Positions 1-8,625 of a stretch of 64,000 bases of DNA are shown here, piece by piece. The stretch is taken from contig NZ_JAMFLG010000004.1 of assembly GCF_023502205.1 (NCBI RefSeq), positions 124,001-188,000 on the forward strand. Reading direction: 5' to 3'. A program made the position numbers and the translations under genes. The stretch comes from Aquiflexum sp. TKW24L (GTDB taxonomy: Bacteria > Bacteroidota > Bacteroidia > Cytophagales > Cyclobacteriaceae). The stretch's first letter is position 1, and every line of letters starts with the position of its first letter. Under the pieces are notes generated by a model. That model saw only the letters and a program-made list of their open reading frames with translations, was not told the DNA's origin and searched no databases.

Positions 1-144
1 CTGTGCTTTGATGCCGTCTATGGCAGTAAGCATTCCTACCAAGGACATGATGCCTATAGCAATGATGGTTCCTGTCAACACCGTCCTCAACAAATTGACC
101 TTGACAGACCTGAGGGCTTCCTTTATATTTTCGACCAGATTCAT
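1..144 (-). CDS. ABC transporter permease (FtsX/MacB type), N-terminal part
   Basis: Partial gene: only the first 48 codons lie in the window, the rest continues beyond its left edge. The start ATG is at 144. The residues read as an amphipathic head (MNLVENIKEALRSVKVN) followed by a hydrophobic segment at about residues 19-44, the usual opening of MacB-like permeases in which the first membrane helix follows a short cytoplasmic arm rich in basic residues. In the family, this permease works with an ATP-binding partner in export or envelope stress functions. The family call rests on this N-terminal pattern alone, so substrate and partner are unknown. Confidence 0.7.
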   Translation of the reverse strand, partial: MNLVENIKEALRSVKVNLLRTVLTGTIIAIGIMSLVGMLTAIDGIKAQ

Positions 145-278
145 AATTTGTACGAATTAGAACAACTTCAATAATAATTTTTGAAATGCAGTTTTAATAT
201 TAAGCATAATGGTGAAAAAAACGGCTGAAAACTGAAAAATATTTCTATTAAATAACCCTTCATTCCATTCTTTGATTT

Positions 279-890
279 TCAATGCATTCTGTCTCCCCGG
301 ATTTCAAGGTTATTTATCACATCAGCTTCATAAGCTAGCCATTCTTTCCAGCGAACATTTACTTTTTCAGGATCCTGATATTTACGAGCCAGATCAATGA
401 AATTAACAAAATGACCCGCCTCTGATACCATCAATTCGTAATAGAATTTTTTCAGTTCTTCGTCTTGGATTTCCTTGGAAAGTAATTTAAACCTTTCGCA
501 GCTTCTAGCTTCAATCAGGGCATTCATCAGCAGGTATTCTGTCAGCTGATGTACCTTACTTCCTCCTTTTCTCACAAATTGGCATAGCTTTACTACGTAT
601 TCGTCTTTTCTTGGTTTGTCAAAAGGAATTCTCCGCTTTCTGAGTTGGTCCATGACCCTCTCAAAATGACTCCACTCCTCCGCTACCACAGGCGTCAAGG
701 TATCTACCACCTCACTGAATTCATGAAAATTGACTATCAATGAAATACAAGAAGATGCCGCCTTTTGTTCACAGTATGCATGGTCAACTAAAATATCACC
801 GATATTCATCTGGGCAATATTTACCCACCTCGGATCCGTAGGGAGCTGCAAATGCAGCATTTTTTGTTTTGTACTTTCCTCCCAGCTCAT
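279..890 (-). CDS. miaE: tRNA-(ms2io6A)-hydroxylase MiaE
   Basis: Ferritin-like di-iron monooxygenase of 203 residues that hydroxylates the isopentenyl group of 2-methylthio-N6-isopentenyladenosine at position 37 of tRNAs. The expected carboxylate and histidine ligands are visible: E41, E72 with H75 (ExxH), E127 in the segment IEARSCERF, and E157 with H160 (second ExxH). Length matches the family. An upstream in-frame TTG at 896 would add two residues; the ATG at 890 is preferred because it directly follows the stop of the upstream porin gene (TGA at 895-893), leaving two bases between the genes. That spacing suggests co-transcription with the porin and lpxK. Confidence 0.9.
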   Translation of the reverse strand: MSWEESTKQKMLHLQLPTDPRWVNIAQMNIGDILVDHAYCEQKAASSCISLIVNFHEFSEVVDTLTPVVAEEWSHFERVMDQLRKRRIPFDKPRKDEYVVKLCQFVRKGGSKVHQLTEYLLMNALIEARSCERFKLLSKEIQDEELKKFYYELMVSEAGHFVNFIDLARKYQDPEKVNVRWKEWLAYEADVINNLEIRGDRMH

Positions 891-892
891 GA

Positions 893-2851
893 TCAATCAA
901 ATAAAGGCCAACTGATACCGATGTCTAGTGTTCTTCTTAAGCCTGTAAAATAAGGAGTTACAAAATATCCCGGTTGCTCCATCATATTGATATTTATATG
1001 ATTCATTCTTAATAAAATCCTGGTCCTGTTGATCCTTGCATTAAAGAAAAAATCAACAACAGGATAAGCATAAACATTAAATGTGTTTTGGATATGGAAT
1101 TGCTGAATGGCGGGATTGTAGAAGTCCGCGAGGTTATCACTTCTGTACCTCCCTTCCAAACCAATCTGGACAAAGATATTTTCATCAAACATGGGACTTT
1201 CATAGAAAACTCTTGAATTGACCAATACATCAGGAATCCTGAAATTGTCTTTGCCATCACCTGTTATCAAAGTGTAATAAGCATCTGCCTCCCAATAAAG
1301 TTTCTTATTGAGATTCACAGAAAACTTCAATCCCGGAATTACCATAAATGCATCACCGCTTGCCTGTGCTGCTTGTTGGTCATTATCAAAGAAAACATAA
1401 TTATTCACCCTGTTCAGGGTGACATTGGGGCGAAGCGACAAACTTTTAAAGTCTGCTTTCAAAACTGCCTGGATCTGATCGACTCCTATATTATCAAAGT
1501 TGTTTTCCCATTTATGGTGATTTCCCACATAAAACTGCTGCATGGCGGTGGGCTTATAAAGGGCTTTGGTATAGGTAGCTTCCAAATACGGGGATACAAA
1601 AGTGCCCTTGATCCTGAAGGCATCAGGCAAAGAATATTCTCCTTCTGCCTCAAACCGCCATTTTTCACTGATTTCCCCACGCAAAGCTCCCCCAATAAAA
1701 AATTCACTGAATGATCCCGGTTCATCAAAATTGGGAGAAATGAGTCTGCCACTTCTGAATTTAACAAAGGCATTATAATAGAGCGGCCCGATATCTCCTT
1801 TGAAGCCCAATTCATTCCTCCAATCTGTAAACTGGTTTCTATTATAAGTAGTATCCTGATCTAAAAACCTAGCCGGACTGAAAACCTTAAAAAATGCAGA
1901 ATCTGAAGTTGTCAAGGGTGAAAAGAAAGATACGTCCTGCTTTCTCCTATCAAAAATATGGTACACCTGCCATCCTTTGACGAGTTCATATTCATGATAC
2001 AGATGATAATCTTGCCGTAGGTCTATGGCTTGGGATTCCCTCAACCATACCTTGGCATCTTCATAAGCAAATAGTAAAGAAGTCGAATCAATATCCGGGG
2101 AAATAATACCGCCTTGTTCATTTACTTCATGCCGCATTCGCGAAAAACTCCCCAAAAGGAAATATTTCCCATTTTCAGACCTGTAATTTGTATGAAGGGC
2201 ATATGCATTTTGCTCGGTCAAATTATCATCTCTAGCATTGGGGTTAAGGGTTTTTTTTGCCCTGATGGTTTTAAAGTTAAAGCCGATATTCCATCTTGGA
2301 TTGACGTTTCTTGCAAACACCAAATCTAGCATGTTTCTATTGCCCCCTCCAAAAAAAGCATTCATTTGCGTGTAAGGAGACTTGGTATCGTAATACCTCA
2401 TGCTGTCGGGTCCGTAATAGTATGGGTCGTAAGCTTCGAAACCTGAAGTGGTTCCAATCATAGTAGGCAGTTGATAAAAAATCGGTTTGGCTGCGCTTCC
2501 TACATTACCAAGGTCCTGATACATCCATCCTGACTTGGCCACAGGTTCAAAATAATGGAAATTATACAGTGAAGTATCTCCTTCAATTTTTCTGATTCTG
2601 TTCTTTTTTACATCCTTTTCCAAAAAATAAAGGCTTGTATTGGGTCCGAAAACCATCTTCGTACTATCGTCAATCAGCTTTTTCCTTCCTTGAGTTTCAT
2701 TTTCAGTTTCTTGATTTCTTTCTGGATTCTGTTGAGGTGGAATGCCTGTAGGATTACCAGTCTGGGGAACTCTTGGTCTGACCTGTGCATACAGTCCTAG
2801 ATTCCATAAAGAGGAAAAGAAAAAAAGAAAAAGAATTAATTTAAATCTCAC
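893..2851 (-). CDS. Putative porin, outer-membrane beta-barrel
   Basis: Protein of about 652 residues with a signal peptide and long stretches of alternating hydrophobic/aromatic residues, as in the large putative-porin family of Bacteroidota (Porin_10 type). The proposed start is a GTG at 2851 giving VRFKLILFLFFFSSLW, a good signal peptide ending near LYAQ. The longer frame up to 2944 would put 31 non-signal residues in front and overlap lpxK by over 100 bases, so it is less likely. With the GTG start the gene overlaps the lpxK stop by only 11 bases. A proline/glutamine/asparagine-rich linker follows the signal peptide, and the protein ends in FD rather than a strict terminal aromatic. The passenger solute is unknown. 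Confidence 0.8.
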   Translation of the reverse strand: MRFKLILFLFFFSSLWNLGLYAQVRPRVPQTGNPTGIPPQQNPERNQETENETQGRKKLIDDSTKMVFGPNTSLYFLEKDVKKNRIRKIEGDTSLYNFHYFEPVAKSGWMYQDLGNVGSAAKPIFYQLPTMIGTTSGFEAYDPYYYGPDSMRYYDTKSPYTQMNAFFGGGNRNMLDLVFARNVNPRWNIGFNFKTIRAKKTLNPNARDDNLTEQNAYALHTNYRSENGKYFLLGSFSRMRHEVNEQGGIISPDIDSTSLLFAYEDAKVWLRESQAIDLRQDYHLYHEYELVKGWQVYHIFDRRKQDVSFFSPLTTSDSAFFKVFSPARFLDQDTTYNRNQFTDWRNELGFKGDIGPLYYNAFVKFRSGRLISPNFDEPGSFSEFFIGGALRGEISEKWRFEAEGEYSLPDAFRIKGTFVSPYLEATYTKALYKPTAMQQFYVGNHHKWENNFDNIGVDQIQAVLKADFKSLSLRPNVTLNRVNNYVFFDNDQQAAQASGDAFMVIPGLKFSVNLNKKLYWEADAYYTLITGDGKDNFRIPDVLVNSRVFYESPMFDENIFVQIGLEGRYRSDNLADFYNPAIQQFHIQNTFNVYAYPVVDFFFNARINRTRILLRMNHININMMEQPGYFVTPYFTGLRRTLDIGISWPLFD

Positions 2852-3896
2852 GGATATATGCTTTGTCCTTGACAATATTGGTGATGCGCGCAATAAGGTA
2901 TTGGCCATCATTTTCTGCCAGATCAACTTTGATAGGCAGCGCAAAAATCGGAATTTCTACCAAATATTCATGAAAAGCCCCATCTTTAAGTTTGACAGCA
3001 TCTTTTTCTGTGGTCAAGACCATGGCTCCTTCATGTTTTTTGGCAAGTTCTGAGATCCTTCCTACATCAGCTAATGTATACCGATGGTGGTCTGCAAAGG
3101 TTATTTTTTCCACGACTTCAAATCTTTTTTCTGCCTCCTGTTCAAATAATCTTTCATTCGCAATTCCCGAAACAAGGATGGCTTTCTTAGGAGGTTTTGC
3201 AGTTTGCTGAAATAGAGGTTCCGGATTGCTATATTTTATCCCTGCAAATAATATAGGCACATCCGCAAATTCTTTGATTTTACCTTGAATTGTAGTTTTC
3301 TCATCATAACTCAGGTTGGGTGGGCACTTCGTTACTATAATGACATCTGCCCTTTTTGCTCCGGTAGCACTTTCGCGAAGTGTGCCTATTGGCAAGACTT
3401 TGTCCCTGAAAAACGGATTTTGGTAGGTAGTCAGAAGGATATAAAAATCCGCTTTGACATACCGATGCTGAAAAGCATCATCCAGAACAATCAATTCTGT
3501 TTCGGGTCTGTGGTAGATTATCTGCGGAATCGCCATGACCCGTTCCTCCCCTACCGCCACGGTGACTTCATTTCCAAATTTGGAAAAAATCTGGAAAGGC
3601 TCATCGCCCAAATCAGAGGGACCGAGGCCTTGCGATGCAAGTAAAAAACCTTTTGTTTTTCTCCCATATCCCCGGCTTAATGTGGCCAATTGATATTGAT
3701 TTTTTAAGGATTCAACCAAGAACTCCACCATAGGCGTTTTTCCAGATCCTCCCAGATTAAGGTTTCCGACCACCACTGTTGGAATCAAAAATTCGGTGCT
3801 TCTCTTTTTTCCACTGTCAAACATTTTGTTACGGTATCTGGTGATGCCATCATATATTCTTGAGAGGGGATAAAGAAGAGGGACGTACCAGCGCAT
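2841..3896 (-). CDS. lpxK: Tetraacyldisaccharide 4'-kinase LpxK
   Basis: Membrane-bound kinase of lipid A synthesis: phosphorylates the 4' position of tetraacyldisaccharide-1-phosphate on the inner leaflet. 351 residues, as expected. A Walker A loop GNLNLGGSGKT spans residues 44-54, the family motif SRGYGR follows, and the DDAFQH segment carries the conserved acidic/histidine residues. The N-terminal hydrophobic residues match the membrane-anchoring helix of the family. It is the first gene of a minus-strand group lpxK-porin-miaE and is divergent from the NIF3 gene with only 42 bases between the two starts, so the two promoters must overlap. Confidence 0.95.
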   Translation of the reverse strand: MRWYVPLLYPLSRIYDGITRYRNKMFDSGKKRSTEFLIPTVVVGNLNLGGSGKTPMVEFLVESLKNQYQLATLSRGYGRKTKGFLLASQGLGPSDLGDEPFQIFSKFGNEVTVAVGEERVMAIPQIIYHRPETELIVLDDAFQHRYVKADFYILLTTYQNPFFRDKVLPIGTLRESATGAKRADVIIVTKCPPNLSYDEKTTIQGKIKEFADVPILFAGIKYSNPEPLFQQTAKPPKKAILVSGIANERLFEQEAEKRFEVVEKITFADHHRYTLADVGRISELAKKHEGAMVLTTEKDAVKLKDGAFHEYLVEIPIFALPIKVDLAENDGQYLIARITNIVKDKAYIREI

Positions 3897-3938
3897 TGGC
3901 TATTTTTCCTTAGTTTTGGACAAAGTAAAACAAAAAAT

Positions 3939-5039
3939 ATGGTTTACAAGATCAGGGATATCGTTTCTTACCTTGAGAAAATCGCTCCCCCCTCCTACCA
4001 AGAATCTTACGACAATGCCCAGCTGATTACAGGAAATCCCCATGATTCTCTAAAAGGTGTTTTGTGTACTCTTGACGCTACGGAGGCCGTGGTTGAGGAA
4101 GCAATTTCTTTGGGCTGTAACCTTATCGTCGCTCATCATCCCATTGTGTTCAGGGGTTTGAAAAGTCTGACAGGTAAAAATTATGTGGAAAGGACAGTGA
4201 TCAAAGCCATCAAAAATGACATCGCCATATATGCTATCCATACCAACCTGGACCATGTCTCTCAGGGAGTAAATAAGAAAATCTGTGATGTTATCGGATT
4301 GAAAAACACCCAAATTCTCCAACCTAAAAAAGAACTCCTTTTGAAGTTGGTGACCTTTGCTCCTCACGAGTCTACTGAAAAAGTCTTAAAAGCACTTTTC
4401 GATGCAGGTGCAGGGAAAATAGGTGAATATTCAAACTGTAGCTTTTTGGCTGAAGGTATAGGTACATTCACACCCTCCACAAGTGCGAATCCACACAAAG
4501 GAACTCCAGAATCTGCCCATCGCGAACCCGAGACGAGGATTGAAGTGCTCTTGCCAAGTTACCTCGAGAGAAAAGTACTACATGCCCTCAAAGATGCCCA
4601 TCCATATGAAGAAGTCGCTTATTATATCCAAAAGTTAGAAAATGAAAATCAGGAGGTCGGAGCGGGGATGATCGCTGAATTAGAAGAAGCAATGGATGAA
4701 AGGGAGTTTTTGGAAATGCTAAAACTGAAGATGAACCTTATTGCGATCAAGCATACCCATCTTCTTGGTAAAAAAGTAAAGAAAATAGCAGTTTGCGGTG
4801 GTGCGGGGATATTTCTCCTCCATGATGCATTAAAATCAGGAGCGGACATATTTATAACTTCGGATGTCAAGTACCATGAATTCTTTGATGCTGAAAATCA
4901 ACTTGTTATTTGCGACATTGGACATTATGAAAGTGAAATTTATACAAAAGAATTACTCAGGGATATATTGTCGCAAAAATTTACTAATATTGCACTCTAT
5001 TTGACAAAAGTCATTACAAATCCCATAACTTATCTGTAG
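3939..5039 (+). CDS. NIF3-like dinuclear metal-centre protein (long form)
   Basis: NIF3/YbgI/YqfO family protein of 366 residues. Metal-site residues are visible: the HH pair at 66-67 (AHHPI), H101 with D105 (HTNLD), and the C-terminal GHYESE motif. The length exceeds the roughly 250-residue core because of a central insertion (about residues 125-235), as in YqfO-type proteins, where the insert folds like a PII/CutA domain. Bacterial homologues have been linked to GTP cyclohydrolase I type 2 activity or metal handling, but the cellular role is unsettled. It is followed after three bases by the zinc-ribbon gene, a pairing that is common in Bacteroidota and suggests an operon. Confidence 0.9.
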   Translation: MVYKIRDIVSYLEKIAPPSYQESYDNAQLITGNPHDSLKGVLCTLDATEAVVEEAISLGCNLIVAHHPIVFRGLKSLTGKNYVERTVIKAIKNDIAIYAIHTNLDHVSQGVNKKICDVIGLKNTQILQPKKELLLKLVTFAPHESTEKVLKALFDAGAGKIGEYSNCSFLAEGIGTFTPSTSANPHKGTPESAHREPETRIEVLLPSYLERKVLHALKDAHPYEEVAYYIQKLENENQEVGAGMIAELEEAMDEREFLEMLKLKMNLIAIKHTHLLGKKVKKIAVCGGAGIFLLHDALKSGADIFITSDVKYHEFFDAENQLVICDIGHYESEIYTKELLRDILSQKFTNIALYLTKVITNPITYL

Positions 5040-5042
5040 TAA

Positions 5043-5807
5043 ATGGAAAGTACAGTTGCACAGAAGCTTGAAGCCTTACTAAACCTTCAAAAATTAGATT
5101 CCAAACTTGACTCGATTTTTAAAGTTAGAGGAGCTCTCCCCGAAGAAGTCCAAGACCTTGAGGATGAAATAGCAGGATACGAAACAAGATTACAAAAATT
5201 CCACACGGATACTGTAGCCTTGGAAGATGATATCAAAAGATTCAAAGATAACATCAAAGAATCGGAGAAACTCATCAAGAAGTATCAGGAACAGCAGATG
5301 AACGTCAGAAACAATCGTGAATATGACGCCATTACTAAGGAACTTGAACTACAGGATCTAGAAATCCAAGTATCAAAAAAGAAAATCGGAGAGGCCCAAG
5401 CCAAAATCGAATTCAAAAACAAAGAGGTGAATGAACTTCAGGAAATTTTGAAGGAGAGACAAAAAGACCTTAATAACAAAAAGGATGAATTGGGCACCAT
5501 TGTTTCAGAAAGTGAAAACGATGAATCCAAATTAAAAAGTGAAAAAGACAAGGCTGTTAAGAAGATCGAAGAGAGGCTGATAAAATCTTATACCAAAATC
5601 CGGACCAACGCAAAAAACGGATTGGCGGTAGTCATGGTAAAAAGAGGTGCCTGCGGAGGGTGTTTTAACGTTGTACCTCCTCAACGGCAAGCTGATATCA
5701 GAGAGAAGAAAAAAATCATCGTCTGCGAACATTGCGGTAGAGTATTTGCCGGAGTCGAAGACGAGATTGAAGAAGAGGGTTTGAAGAAAAAAAGAAGTAG
5801 AGTATAG
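5043..5807 (+). CDS. Coiled-coil protein with C4-type zinc ribbon
   Basis: 254 residues: a long, highly charged alpha-helical region (about 20-185) with heptad-like spacing, then a zinc ribbon with C204-x2-C207 and C228-x2-C231, then a basic tail. This is the DUF164/zinc-ribbon family, whose helical hairpin resembles nucleic-acid-binding proteins; no enzymatic activity is established. It starts three bases after the NIF3 gene and ends just before a strong terminator, so the two genes are the likely transcription unit. Confidence 0.88.
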   Translation: MESTVAQKLEALLNLQKLDSKLDSIFKVRGALPEEVQDLEDEIAGYETRLQKFHTDTVALEDDIKRFKDNIKESEKLIKKYQEQQMNVRNNREYDAITKELELQDLEIQVSKKKIGEAQAKIEFKNKEVNELQEILKERQKDLNNKKDELGTIVSESENDESKLKSEKDKAVKKIEERLIKSYTKIRTNAKNGLAVVMVKRGACGGCFNVVPPQRQADIREKKKIIVCEHCGRVFAGVEDEIEEEGLKKKRSRV

Positions 5808-5813
5808 ACTATA

Positions 5814-5842
5814 AAAAAAGCCCGATTCCATCGGGCTTTTTT
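5814..5842 (+). terminator. Intrinsic terminator after the NIF3/zinc-ribbon unit
   Basis: Thirteen-base arms at 5814-5826 and 5830-5842 with a three-base loop (TCC). The GC core is GCCCGAT/ATCGGGC, flanked by an A-run and a T-run, so it could work in both directions. It directly follows the zinc-ribbon stop codon. Confidence 0.9.
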
Positions 5843-5878
5843 ATTTTCATTTTTTTTCTATTTGGGCATAATTTTGGG

Positions 5879-5908
5879 TTGCTTAAAAGTATACCTTTTT
5901 GTACTTTG
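5879..5908 (+). promoter_or_regulatory. Candidate promoter of the small exported protein gene
   Basis: A TTG at 5879-5881 and a TACTTTG box at 5902-5908, with 23 bases between TTG and the downstream TTTG. That distance equals the one implied by the Bacteroidota -33 TTG / -7 TAnnTTTG pattern, although the -7 box is one base short of the consensus. Transcription would begin almost at the ATG at 5914, giving a very short leader. Inference from pattern only. Confidence 0.4.
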
Positions 5909-5913
5909 CACTG

Positions 5914-6336
5914 ATGAAAAAAGCATTACCCATAATAATCCTTTGTTTTTTAACGTTTTCAGGATTTTCAAAAATTCCAGATGGCAAAACTTTTTTATTG
6001 ATCTTCGACAAATCAGAATTGAAAGCCAACAAGACTAGTACAGATTATATCGAGTTAAGCTTATTAAACCTTTTTTCAACAAAAGCATTTAACGGAAATT
6101 CTGACGCAGCCATTTTGGTAAAAATCCCTTATCATGGTATTGACAAATGCCAGCTTGGAGATTTGGTAGTCAGGGTAAATTCTACTAAAGTTACTACATT
6201 GAGCGAAATCGCTGTTCAGATCATCGATCTAGATGAATCCAAGTCAACTTATTCGACATTGCTTGCCTCCTATGAGGACAGGATGCTTAAAACCAAAAAA
6301 GCAAACAAATCCATTAAAGCATTGCCTGCACCTTAA
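5914..6336 (+). CDS. Small exported protein of unknown function
   Basis: 140 residues with a clear signal peptide (MKKALPIIILCFLTFSGFS, cleavage near residue 19-20). The ATG at 5914 is chosen over an earlier in-frame ATG at 5899 because it puts the two lysines and the hydrophobic core at the N-terminus. The rest has no motif I recognise; it contains alternating beta-type segments and a lysine-rich C-terminus. Its 3' end overlaps the 3' end of the convergent phosphatase gene by 23 bases. A periplasmic or surface location is likely; no function is proposed. Confidence 0.7.
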   Translation: MKKALPIIILCFLTFSGFSKIPDGKTFLLIFDKSELKANKTSTDYIELSLLNLFSTKAFNGNSDAAILVKIPYHGIDKCQLGDLVVRVNSTKVTTLSEIAVQIIDLDESKSTYSTLLASYEDRMLKTKKANKSIKALPAP

Positions 6337-6943
6337 GGTGCTCTCCACAATTGTACTTTTCGATCCGGAATAACCCCATTTGGTTTTGATGCAAAAGGTA
6401 TAGGCCAAGGTTTTGGTGCAAAAATACATCCATATACCTAAGGTCATACCCCAAAAGTAAACCTAACAGAATGCGCATTGCCCTGCCGTGCATGCATATA
6501 AGGATTGTTTCTTCAGGTTGAGACAATATATGTCTAATCCCATTTTCCAATCTCTTTGCCACCAAATTTGGGCTTTCCCCACCTTCTATCGCATAATCCA
6601 AATCACCTGAGGACCATCTTTCGAGCATATCGATATAATAATGGTTTTCTTCATGTGTCATGGGAACACCTTCGTACCTCCCCCATGAAATTTCATTTAA
6701 CTCAGGTATAGCCTCATGGGGCAATCCTAAATCAAGAAATCCTTGGACAGATTGTTTGGTTCGCTGTAGGCCGGTATAAAAAACTTTTTCAAAAGGAACG
6801 TCTTTGTAGTATTCAAAAAAAGCCCGGGCTTGCTTGTGTCCATTCCAATTTAACGGGGCATCGATTCCACTTCCCTGTACTACTCCCTTAAGATTATAAT
6901 CAGTTTGTCCGTGGCGGACAAGGTAGATTTTTTTAGTTAGCAA
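6314..6943 (-). CDS. Histidine phosphatase family protein (phosphoglycerate-mutase-like)
   Basis: 209 residues with the catalytic RHG motif at residues 10-12 (LVRHGQTDYN) and a second histidine in CMHGRAMRIL, the pair used by the branch of phosphatases related to phosphoglycerate mutase. Substrate cannot be read from sequence; homologues act on sugar phosphates, nucleotides or cobalamin precursors. The start must be the TTG at 6943: an in-frame TAA lies only two codons upstream and no ATG is available before the RHG motif. It is divergent from menI with about 50 bases between starts. Confidence 0.88.
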   Translation of the reverse strand: MLTKKIYLVRHGQTDYNLKGVVQGSGIDAPLNWNGHKQARAFFEYYKDVPFEKVFYTGLQRTKQSVQGFLDLGLPHEAIPELNEISWGRYEGVPMTHEENHYYIDMLERWSSGDLDYAIEGGESPNLVAKRLENGIRHILSQPEETILICMHGRAMRILLGLLLGYDLRYMDVFLHQNLGLYLLHQNQMGLFRIEKYNCGEHLKVQAML

Positions 6944-6996
6944 GATTACTTATTTTTGTTTCTGACTTCAAAGAAAAAACTTTTATCCTGGATTAC

Positions 6997-7419
6997 ATGA
7001 TATTTAAGCCAAACATTAGCCTTGAAATTCTCAATAGTTGGGGAGAAAATACGATGACAGATTTTTTGGACATCCAATTCACCAAAATAGGAGATGATTT
7101 CCTGGAGGCCACCATGCCCGTCACCCACAAAACCAAACAGCCGCTAGGTTTGTTACATGGAGGAGCAAATGTGGTGTTGGCTGAAACATTGGGAAGTCTC
7201 GCCGCTACCTTGACAGTCGATGGTACAAAGCAATACTGCGTAGGATTGGAAATCAATGCAAATCACCTCAAATCAGTAAAGGAAGGAATCGTGACAGGGG
7301 TAGCCAAACCTGTTCACCTCGGCAAAAAAACCCATGTTTGGGAGGTGAAAATCTATACCGAGCAAGGAGATCTGAGCTGTATCAGCAGGATTACCATTGC
7401 CGTCATTGATAAAAAATAA
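6997..7419 (+). CDS. menI: Hot-dog acyl-CoA thioesterase, probable DHNA-CoA thioesterase MenI
   Basis: 140-residue hot-dog protein closely resembling E. coli MenI (YdiI): the N-terminal layout, the GLLHGG segment with H54, and the catalytic glutamate E63 in LAETLGS. MenI hydrolyses 1,4-dihydroxy-2-naphthoyl-CoA in menaquinone synthesis. The assignment is strengthened by position: it is directly followed by menF (one base between stop and start) and menD. Alternative: a broad PaaI-type thioesterase, but the neighbourhood argues against that. Confidence 0.85.
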   Translation: MIFKPNISLEILNSWGENTMTDFLDIQFTKIGDDFLEATMPVTHKTKQPLGLLHGGANVVLAETLGSLAATLTVDGTKQYCVGLEINANHLKSVKEGIVTGVAKPVHLGKKTHVWEVKIYTEQGDLSCISRITIAVIDKK

Positions 7420-7420
7420 C

Positions 7421-8617
7421 ATGGATATAATTTTTGAGACCCATCTGAAAAATCTGGAGCACTACCTTCTCAGTCTCCTGTCCAAAAATATGGAGAAAGG
7501 CAACCAAATTGCGATTTGGAGAAAGCCGAAATCCTCTTTTATCCAAATTCTGATTGATAAAACCGGAATAACAAAAAGAGTATCACCCAATCTTGAAGAA
7601 CTGCCTTCCGGATTTATCATTCATCCCTTTGAAGACCAAGCGGACCAGAAAGCCTATTTCATGGAAGCTGATTTTTATTTCAAAATCAATATTGCTATTC
7701 CACTCGAAGAGCAAAAAGACACTCTGGAGGAAGTTGAATTCTCTACCCCGGTTTCAGACTTGAAAAGAACAATGAGAAAAGTCATCTCGGAAATCAATTC
7801 ACATGAGGAGGTTTTCAGGGATACAGAAAAAGAAAGTTTCATGGAATTGGTGGAAAAAGGAATCCACTCCATTCAAAAAGGGGAACTTCACAAAATAGTC
7901 CCTGCAAGAATCAAAAAAATCAAGTTGAGTCCTGAATTCGATTTGGTAAAATCATTCAACCGTTTGGTTCAATCTTACCCAAATGCCTTTGTCAATTTCT
8001 TTCATATTCCTGACGTAGGCACATGGATGGGAGCCTCTCCGGAGATTCTTATCCATACCAAAGGTGATGAATTTCAAACCATATCATTGGCAGGTACCCA
8101 AAAGGCACAGGGAGAAAACCCACTCAAATCTGCCGCATGGACCCAAAAAGAAATTGAAGAACAGGCTTTGGTGAGCAGGTATATTGTGGATTGCTTTAAA
8201 AAAATCAGGCTTCGGGAATACGATGAACACGGACCCAAGACAGTTTTGGCCGGTAATCTTCTGCATCTCCGTTCGGACTTTAAGGTGAACATGAAATTTA
8301 CCAACTTTCCCCAACTGGGCACTGTCATGCTCAATCTCCTCCATCCTACTTCGGCGGTATGCGGAATGCCAAGAACTGCAGCGTTGGAATTTCTACACAA
8401 AAATGAACCCTTTAACAGGTCTTTTTATGCTGGTTTTCTAGGACCTGTCAATATTGAAGACGAAACCTCCATCTATGTCAACCTCAGGACCGCAAGGCTT
8501 GTGGATGGTCAGGCAATATTATACGCCGGTGCGGGTGTTACAGAAGATTCCAATCCTGAAAACGAATGGGAAGAAACAGAAATGAAATGTGACATCATTG
8601 CCAAACACCTTAACTAG
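7421..8617 (+). CDS. menF: Isochorismate synthase MenF
   Basis: Chorismate-binding enzyme (398 residues) converting chorismate to isochorismate, the entry step of menaquinone synthesis. C-terminal catalytic core motifs are visible: MGASPEIL, SLAGTQKA, the HPTSAVCGMP segment, FYAGFLGP and the closing region with the paired glutamates (NPENEWEETEMK) that bind magnesium. The N-terminal half is poorly conserved, as usual. The ATG at 7421 is chosen because it begins one base after the menI stop; an upstream in-frame ATG at 7397 would overlap menI. Being next to menD favours MenF over a siderophore or salicylate role. Confidence 0.93.
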   Translation: MDIIFETHLKNLEHYLLSLLSKNMEKGNQIAIWRKPKSSFIQILIDKTGITKRVSPNLEELPSGFIIHPFEDQADQKAYFMEADFYFKINIAIPLEEQKDTLEEVEFSTPVSDLKRTMRKVISEINSHEEVFRDTEKESFMELVEKGIHSIQKGELHKIVPARIKKIKLSPEFDLVKSFNRLVQSYPNAFVNFFHIPDVGTWMGASPEILIHTKGDEFQTISLAGTQKAQGENPLKSAAWTQKEIEEQALVSRYIVDCFKKIRLREYDEHGPKTVLAGNLLHLRSDFKVNMKFTNFPQLGTVMLNLLHPTSAVCGMPRTAALEFLHKNEPFNRSFYAGFLGPVNIEDETSIYVNLRTARLVDGQAILYAGAGVTEDSNPENEWEETEMKCDIIAKHLN

Positions 8618-8625
8618 ACAAAAAT

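Noticed and set aside
2852-2944. Extended N-terminus of the putative porin
   Set aside because: The extra residues are not a signal peptide and are read from lpxK coding sequence; the GTG at 2851 gives a proper signal peptide.
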